Assembly (NCBI GenBank): GCA_019116445.1
Contig: DXBP01000059.1
Coordinates: forward strand, 1-64,000
From: Candidatus Gemmiger excrementigallinarum
GTDB taxonomy: Bacteria > Bacillota > Clostridia > Oscillospirales > Ruminococcaceae
Length of the DNA stretch: 64,000 bases
Direction: 5' to 3'
Position numbers and translations under genes: made by a program. The notes beneath the pieces are model-generated. The model was not told the origin of the DNA. It worked only from the letters and a program-made list of their open reading frames with translations, and ran no database searches. The number at the start of each line of letters is the position of its first letter. The stretch's first letter is position 1. This document shows, piece after piece, positions 61,101 through 64,000 of this stretch.

Positions 61101-62474
61101 GAAAACGTGTTCAAAGCGGGTACGGTTTCCGGTCTGCAGGATAAGACGGCCTACGGCTATGTCAAAAAATATCTGGAAGAGCGGGGCAAGACCGTCAACC
61201 GCGCCGAGGAAAACCGCCTGGTTATTGGCTGCACCGGTGTCAAGCGTACCACCGGCCAGCACCCCGGCGGCATGGTCGTTGTACCCGATACCTTTGATAT
61301 TTATGACTTCTGTGCCATCCAGCACCCGGCGGACGATGTGAAGGGCGGCCTGCTGACCACCCACTTTGAATTCAAATACCTCCACGATACGCTGCTCAAG
61401 CTGGACGAGCTGGGCCACGATGTGCCTACCTTCTATAAATACTTCGAGGAATATTCCGGTATCCCCATCGACTCGGTGCCCATGAACGACGAGAAGGTGT
61501 ACAGCCTGCTCACCAGCCCGGCGGCCCTGGGGGTGACCGAGGAACAGATCGGCTCCAAGACCGGAACCTTCGGTATCCCGGAAATGGGTACGAACTTTGT
61601 GCGCCAGATGTTGCTGGACGCGCAGCCCAAGAATTTCTCGGAACTGATTCAGATTTCCGGCCTGTCCCACGGCACCGACGTCTGGACGAACAATGCCGAC
61701 GAGCTGATCCGTTCGGGCACCTGTACCATCGCGGAAGTCATCGGCTGCCGTGACAGTATCATGCTGTACCTGCTGCGCAAGGGCCTGGAACCCAAAATGG
61801 CCTTTGACATTATGGAAGCTGTGCGTAAAGGCAAGGTGGCCAAGGGCGGTTTCAAGCCCGGCTGGGAGGAAGCTATGCGGGAGCACGAGGTACCGGACTG
61901 GTACATCGAATCCTGCCGCAAGATCAAGTATATGTTCCCCAAAGCCCATGCGGTGGCCTACCTGATGGCGGCCATTCGTCTGATGTGGTTCAAGGTCTAT
62001 CATCCCGCCATTTTCTACGCGGTGTACTTCACGGTACGCGGTGCGGACATCGACTATGAAGCTGCAGTGGGCGGTGTGCGAGTGGCTAAAGAACACCTGC
62101 GGGATAACGAGCGCATCCCCAAGGAGGAACGCACCGCCAAGGATGATGATGCACTGGTCAGCTTGCAGCTGGAAAATGAGATGCTGCAGCGCGGGTGCCA
62201 GTTCCTGCCCATTGAACTGGGCAAAAGCCACGCCAGCAAATACGTGGTGGAGGATGGCAAGGTCCGTCTGCCCTTTACGGCGCTGCGCGGTCTGGGCGAA
62301 GCCGCAGCCGTGGCGCTGGAGGAAGCAACGATCCACGGCCAGGAGTATATTTCCATCGAGGAACTGCAGCAGGCCAGCGGTGTGGCCGGCTCGGTGTTCG
62401 ATAAACTCCGTTCGGTGGGCGCTTTGGGCAATCTGCCCGAAACCAGCCAGGTGGACCTGTTCAGCCTGATGTGA
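58167..62474 (+). CDS. polC: DNA polymerase III PolC-type alpha subunit
   Basis: PolC is the main replicative polymerase of Firmicutes. The 1435-residue protein has the N-terminal domain, OB fold (VVVWGDVFATEVKG), a PHP domain split by the exonuclease (VELHLHTKSSSMDG; then VFDTETTGLDSNVEALTEIGA with its Asp/Glu), a zinc module (CPECKHSEW...CPVCGHPM) and the polymerase core with PDIDLNFSG. The start is TTG 58167, preceded by AAAGGAG at 5 nt spacing and beginning MKPLVTQVW; no ATG is in frame nearby. It ends the long operon; secG has its own promoter. Confidence 0.97.
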   Translation: MKPLVTQVWPQFTADQQFCAAFGNVLVERVELYRTKRQVIICLRSAEPLDQALCGRLCASLQEVFAGYELHLRNYFAYPNITPESVCLMIQELKEKGMPVNGFLDKEQPVVFGEDGITIRVNAGRTILESVELPRVLAELIQERTGSLPIVRLADTGHARSEEEFEQYLQEKAPVVKFEAKETPPDFTIEGMALTNKPVKVFYGKNFKPTETRHLNDLGDGGKVVVWGDVFATEVKGSRRKIYFTSITDYTGSVNLKILGDEDADMSKWEGLKPGTTLIVRGNYMYDKYEHDFVIMPYDVLQVEREPRQDTAPEGQKRVELHLHTKSSSMDGFNDPGKIVRLAHRMGHRAIAITDHGVCQGYPEAMLATDDIHQNDPDFKLIYGCEAYFVDDMIPAVYGGARMPLSGSFVVFDTETTGLDSNVEALTEIGAVFVENGKINEEKKFCTFVNPGKPIPQRVVELTGINDAMVADAPTPEEAIRAFKEFCGDNVLVAHNAHSFDMLFIRKAGEKAGVSFDENTYIDTLPMGQALFPGLRNYKLDTINKHLEIPPFNHHRAVDDAMALARIFEVMLNDLEEKDIHTLEAINTGLGGNKEVLKKKYYHLIILVQNQVGLKNLYRIVSAAHTQYFFKKPRVPRSLLNRYREGLLLSPACEAGELYRAIVAGQPYEQLLRIADYYDYLEVQPLGNNEFMVRNGQVDSIEAIKNFNRTVIQLGEDLHKPVVATGDSHFQEPEDWIYRAVLQAGNGFKDADNQAPLYYHTTTEMLEDFSYLPQDKAFEIVVTNPNKIAATIDNNLRAIPKGTYPPSIPGAEQELRDDTWKHAARDYGTPLPDVLQKRLKKELDSICGHGYAVLYVIAVRLVAYSNAGGYQVGSRGSVGSSAVAHFSGISEVNSMPPHYLCPECKHSEWIDDGVHMDGFDLPDKKCPVCGHPMIVEGHDIPFETFLGFYGDKEPDIDLNFSGMYQSHVHRYTEELFGKENVFKAGTVSGLQDKTAYGYVKKYLEERGKTVNRAEENRLVIGCTGVKRTTGQHPGGMVVVPDTFDIYDFCAIQHPADDVKGGLLTTHFEFKYLHDTLLKLDELGHDVPTFYKYFEEYSGIPIDSVPMNDEKVYSLLTSPAALGVTEEQIGSKTGTFGIPEMGTNFVRQMLLDAQPKNFSELIQISGLSHGTDVWTNNADELIRSGTCTIAEVIGCRDSIMLYLLRKGLEPKMAFDIMEAVRKGKVAKGGFKPGWEEAMREHEVPDWYIESCRKIKYMFPKAHAVAYLMAAIRLMWFKVYHPAIFYAVYFTVRGADIDYEAAVGGVRVAKEHLRDNERIPKEERTAKDDDALVSLQLENEMLQRGCQFLPIELGKSHASKYVVEDGKVRLPFTALRGLGEAAAVALEEATIHGQEYISIEELQQASGVAGSVFDKLRSVGALGNLPETSQVDLFSLM

Positions 62475-62512
62475 AACCGGACGGCTGCCGGAAATAAATC
62501 ACAAAAAATGCT

Positions 62513-62540
62513 TGCACCATCGGCATATCTGTGTTATACT
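62513..62540 (+). promoter_or_regulatory. secG promoter
   Basis: TTGCAC (62513-62518) and TATACT (62535-62540) are 16 nt apart, 36 nt before the secG start. Confidence 0.75.
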
Positions 62541-62575
62541 ATACCCCGCATGAGAAGTTAAAGGAGTGCTATTCA

Positions 62576-62821
62576 ATGAACTGGTATGAGATCGCTCTGG
62601 GTTGCGTTCTGATTGCAGTGTCGCTTTTGATCATCGTTTTCACCCTCGCACAGGAGCAGAAGGGCCAGGGCCTCTCTGCCGCAATCATGGGCGAGAACAG
62701 CCATATGGCGGCCGGCCGTGAGCGCGGTATCGACGCCAAACTCGCCAAATGGACCAAGGTCTTTGGCGGCGTGTTTTTCGTGGTCGCGCTGGTCATCTGC
62801 GTGCTCAGCGCCCGCCTGTAA
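62576..62821 (+). CDS. secG: Preprotein translocase subunit SecG
   Basis: SecG is the auxiliary subunit of the SecYEG channel. The 81-residue protein has two membrane helices (about 4-23 and 62-79) with the loop LAQEQKGQGLSAAIMG, the hallmark QxxKGxGLS region of the family. TTAAAGGAG precedes the ATG. secG-rnr is the standard order in Firmicutes. Confidence 0.92.
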   Translation: MNWYEIALGCVLIAVSLLIIVFTLAQEQKGQGLSAAIMGENSHMAAGRERGIDAKLAKWTKVFGGVFFVVALVICVLSARL

Positions 62822-62851
62822 TCGGAGAAAGCAGCAATCACAAAACAAAAG

Positions 62852-62904
62852 GGTCCGCCAAGCGCGTTGAAGTAAAGTCTATGCGCCCCGGCGGGCCGTT
62901 TTTT
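62852..62904 (+). terminator. Possible terminator/attenuator between secG and rnr
   Basis: GGTCCGCC (62852-62859) pairs with GGCGGGCC (62890-62897), with an inner GCGC pair, and six T follow. Two further hairpins (62916-62935; 62948-62961) lie between it and rnr. Confidence 0.6.
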
Positions 62905-62986
62905 GTGGGAAAGTGGCGGGGAAGATGTGCCCCGCATTGGAAGGGCTGCACCGGACGGTGCGGCGACGTAAATTAAAGGAGAAATT

Positions 62987-64000
62987 ATGACACCGTTACA
63001 AAAAAGCATCCTCTCTGCGGTCAAGCGCCGTCCCATGACGCTGCGCGAACTGCAGAACAATCTGCAGGTGGACAACTCCCGTCTGCGCACTACGGTTTCG
63101 GCCATGGTGGCTACCGGGGAACTGTCCCTGCGCAATGGCGCCTATGTGCCGGGCTTTGCCACGTATGAGAATGAGGCCAACCCCAATACCATCCCCTGCA
63201 CGCTGGTCAAGCTGGCGGCCCGGTTCGGTTTTGCCAGCCGGGATGACGGTCAGGGAGATATCTTTATCCCGGGCCGTGCGCTGCACGGTGCCATGCCCCA
63301 GGACAAGATTGACGTGAAACTCTTCGATCATCCTCGTGTGGAAGGTTCCTCGGAGGGCGAAGTTGTGGAGGTCAAGGTCCCCAACAACCGTTTTGCGGGC
63401 ACAGTCTGCCTGTCTGATGACGGACGCCTTGCCGTGGAACCCGATGGCTGCCGCGATGTGAAGTTCCTGCTGGCCAAGCAGGGGAGTGAGGGCGTGCACA
63501 TCGGGGATAAAGTCGGCATCCTCATCACCCATCGCGGTGGACGCCACAGCGACCATCGTGCTGCCGTGGTGGAAAAGTTCGGCTCTTCCGATCGTGCTTC
63601 GGAGTGTGCCAAGGCCATTTTGTACGGCCGCAATGTCCGTCAGGAATTCCCGCCCGAAGTGTTGGCCGAGGCGCATACCTACGATGATGCCGCCATCGAC
63701 CCGACCGAAGCGGCCCGCCGCATGGACCTGCGCAGCATTCCCATCTTCACCATTGACTCGGCCGAAACCAAGGACATTGACGACGCCATCAGCCTGCAGA
63801 AGCTGGAGGACGGCGGTTACGAGCTGGGCGTGCATATCGCGGATGTCAGCCATTACGTCCGTCCCGGTTCGGCCCTGGACGAAGAAGCCTTTGAACGTGC
63901 CACCAGCATTTATTATGCCGATAAGGTCATCCCGATGCTGCCTACCCAGCTGTCCAACGGTATCTGCTCGCTGAATCCCAAGGAGGAGCGGCTGGCGTTT
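62987..64000 (+). CDS. rnr: Ribonuclease R, 5' part
   Basis: RNase R is a processive 3'-5' exoribonuclease able to go through structured RNA. The 338 codons present include an N-terminal winged helix (LRELQNNLQVDNSRLRTTVSAM), cold-shock-type OB folds (about 65-215) and the start of the RNB domain with catalytic Asp residues in IDSAETKDIDDAISL and HIADVSHYVRPGS. AAAGGAG precedes the ATG by 6 nt. The window ends inside the RNB domain. Confidence 0.95.
   Translation, partial: MTPLQKSILSAVKRRPMTLRELQNNLQVDNSRLRTTVSAMVATGELSLRNGAYVPGFATYENEANPNTIPCTLVKLAARFGFASRDDGQGDIFIPGRALHGAMPQDKIDVKLFDHPRVEGSSEGEVVEVKVPNNRFAGTVCLSDDGRLAVEPDGCRDVKFLLAKQGSEGVHIGDKVGILITHRGGRHSDHRAAVVEKFGSSDRASECAKAILYGRNVRQEFPPEVLAEAHTYDDAAIDPTEAARRMDLRSIPIFTIDSAETKDIDDAISLQKLEDGGYELGVHIADVSHYVRPGSALDEEAFERATSIYYADKVIPMLPTQLSNGICSLNPKEERLAF

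Overview
The window is about 58-60 % GC by eye and carries Firmicutes core genes: PolC-type replicative polymerase, DnaD/DnaI helicase loading, a CIRCE heat-shock operator, SdpRI, CarD, TrkAH and a SpoVB-type flippase. Gene content and coding style point to a GC-rich gut Oscillospiraceae (Faecalibacterium / Gemmiger / Subdoligranulum type). That placement is inference; there is no rRNA gene here to confirm it. No mobile element, prophage, CRISPR array or rRNA operon was seen, and no gene-free stretch exceeds about 300 bases. The window is essentially chromosomal backbone, and the interest lies in small regulatory and divergent parts of it.

Layout. 1-2480: end of rpsO, then pnp. 2558-5071: ackA and, divergently, tmcAL. 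5217-8314: a lipoprotein, fruK and a tyrosine phosphatase. 8372-9448: pfkA on the minus strand. 9680-9861: tRNA-Gln and tRNA-Pro. 9975-11849: dnaD-like gene and dnaI. 12028-14334: a degenerate phosphoribosyltransferase, a CarD protein and an sdpR-sdpI pair with its operator. 14488-16998: a trigger-factor-like lipoprotein and a 4Fe-4S aldo/keto reductase. 17045-22457: a minus-strand five-gene operon (response regulator, histidine kinase, anchored protein of unknown function, two paralogous lipoproteins). 22742-25354: clpB behind CIRCE. 25501-28116: a lipoprotein, tRNA-Leu and a polymerase-like membrane protein. 28395-34472: IMP dehydrogenase, trkA-trkH, a polysaccharide deacetylase and a small membrane protein. 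34520-35842: GH13 amylase. 35915-41952: gltB-gltD behind a leader hairpin. 42187-45806: mscL, mrp, purine nucleoside phosphorylase, SpoVB-type flippase. 45852-49588: ABC exporter and a surface SGNH protein. 49780-49855: tRNA-Ala. 50138-52069: a three-gene cassette with a divergent Spo0A-like regulator and a GHKL ATPase. 52222-62474: pyrH-frr-cdsA-dxr-rseP-ispG-(small membrane protein)-polC. 62576-64000: secG and the 5' part of rnr.

How the parts fit. Central metabolism is represented by glycolytic kinases, acetate kinase and GOGAT; the acetate that AckA handles is also the substrate of the divergent neighbour TmcAL. The pyrH-polC run joins nucleotide supply, ribosome recycling, phospholipid and isoprenoid synthesis, regulated proteolysis and replication. 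RNA decay enzymes (PNPase, RNase R) sit at the two ends. All four tRNAs are singletons that read codons ending in G or C, as expected for a GC-rich genome.

Best candidates for something undescribed: the Spo0A-like/GHKL cassette (50138-52069), the RR-HK-anchor-lipoprotein operon with a conserved Cys/His knuckle (17045-22457), the attenuator-like hairpin directly after the gltB promoter (42012-42066), the four 11-bp-phased hexamers before trkA (29974-30012), and the phosphoribosyltransferase whose PRPP loop lacks its acidic pair (12403-12441).
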